A stretch of DNA of 7,409 bases from an uncultured Actinomycetes bacterium (GTDB lineage Bacteria > Actinomycetota > Actinomycetes > Nanopelagicales > Nanopelagicaceae). The position numbers and the translations under genes are program-made. Below are positions 7,041 through 7,409 of this stretch, one piece after another. The stretch lies in assembly GCA_903916775.1 (NCBI GenBank), contig CAIWXY010000083.1, forward strand, positions 1 to 7,409. Direction: 5' to 3'. Position 1 is the stretch's first letter, and each line of letters opens with the position of its first letter. Under the pieces are notes generated by a model. It was not told where the DNA came from and searched no databases. It saw nothing but the letters and a program-made list of their open reading frames with translations.

Positions 7041-7409
7041 GATCTAAGCTCATCATTGCAGTAGCTCTACTCCTGGCATTATCGGGTGGAACCTCGCAAG
7101 CGGCTACTGTTATCAAGCCAGCGCCAATAGTTCCTAAGACAATTCCAGTGGTCCCGTTACTTCCAGAAATATTGCCACATCTAAGCCAGGGCGACGATAT
7201 TGCTCAAGCGCTCTCTACCCCACAAAGTGCCTATTTAATAGGCACTTTAGAGTCTTCATCCTCTACCTTGGTTAGCACACCATCTCTCGGTGGTTCAAGC
7301 GACGGATATATCAGTTCATTCGGCTGGGATGGGTCACCTTCATGGGGAGTACGCCTCGGTGGGGCAGGCGATGATATTGCTACCGCAGGAACGGTCGATA
7401 CTCTTGGCA
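7037..7409 (+). CDS. Secreted protein with SBBP-like beta-propeller repeats, 3' partial
   Basis: An open frame runs from GTG 7037 to the window end, 124 complete codons without a stop. The GTG overlaps the proC stop (GTGA), suggesting translational coupling. The product starts with a classic signal peptide: RSK, hydrophobic LIIAVALLLAL (residues 5-15), then a signal peptidase I site SQA at 20-22. A proline-rich linker (about 28-48) follows. The rest has two phased GDDIA segments (52-56 and 111-115, period 59), and GGSSDGYISSFGWDGSPSWGVRLGGAGDDIATA resembles the SBBP beta-propeller repeat (consensus near GG.DAFV.K...G...W....GG.G.D...A). Probably exported and possibly much longer than the visible part. 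No lipobox Cys follows the hydrophobic core. Function unknown; adhesive or surface roles are common guesses for such repeats. A strong inverted repeat lies inside it at 7224-7248. Confidence 0.75.
   Translation, partial: MRSKLIIAVALLLALSGGTSQAATVIKPAPIVPKTIPVVPLLPEILPHLSQGDDIAQALSTPQSAYLIGTLESSSSTLVSTPSLGGSSDGYISSFGWDGSPSWGVRLGGAGDDIATAGTVDTLG
7224..7248 (+). repeat. Inverted repeat with perfect 11-bp arms
   Basis: Arms AAAGTGCCTAT (7224-7234) and ATAGGCACTTT (7238-7248) are exact reverse complements around a TTA loop. The repeat lies inside the reading frame of the secreted repeat protein, encoding part of PQSAYLIGTLE. The short TTT at its end is weak for an intrinsic terminator, so its role is unclear. 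Confidence 0.65.

Noticed and set aside
1..7409. CRISPR array, tRNA, rRNA, insertion sequence, toxin-antitoxin or defence island
   Set aside because: No spaced direct repeats, no cloverleaf-like or rRNA sequence, no transposase or terminal repeats, and every long frame is assigned to a housekeeping or conserved family.

Overview
The window reads as a compact, gene-dense piece of an actinobacterial chromosome. It holds six genes in about 7.4 kb, with no gene-free stretch longer than about 150 bases. The actinobacterial signs are: an ArgA-type single-domain glutamate N-acetyltransferase close to the one I recall from Mycobacterium (Rv2747); a ClpC1-like unfoldase; a MutY with the actinobacterial GYPRRA motif and an unusual C-terminus; and a cysteine-rich protein family I know mainly from Actinobacteria. 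Base composition is intermediate (about half G+C by eye, not computed), low for classical soil actinomycetes. Tight spacing, overlapping stops and apparently leaderless starts would fit a streamlined aquatic lineage such as Nanopelagicales (acI). That placement is inference.

Layout. (1) Positions 1-442, plus strand: 3' part of argA, cut by the window edge. (2) 443-590: intergenic leader of clpC, with a weak -10 candidate, a 7-bp hairpin, an adjoining 12-bp palindrome and a good ribosome binding site. (3) 591-3098, plus: complete clpC. (4) 6135-3095, minus: a three-gene unit read as cysteine-rich DUF3109-like protein, radA (13-nt gap), mutY (1-nt gap). mutY converges on clpC and the two TAA stops share the same TTAA. 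(5) 6136-6209: short divergent promoter region in which both genes look nearly leaderless. (6) 6204/6210-7040, plus: proC. (7) 7037 to the window end, plus: start of a secreted protein with SBBP-like beta-propeller repeats, overlapping proC by 4 nt.

Functionally these are housekeeping genes: arginine and proline biosynthesis from glutamate, regulated proteolysis (ClpC works with ClpP), recombination (RadA) and base excision repair (MutY). The radA-mutY coupling makes a small DNA-maintenance operon, and disA, commonly next to radA in this phylum, is not there. I see no mobile element, CRISPR array, tRNA, rRNA or recognisable defence system. The points most worth a second look are the missing disA, the altered 8-oxoG-recognition parts of MutY, the cysteine-rich protein, the secreted repeat protein at the edge, and several perfect inverted repeats.
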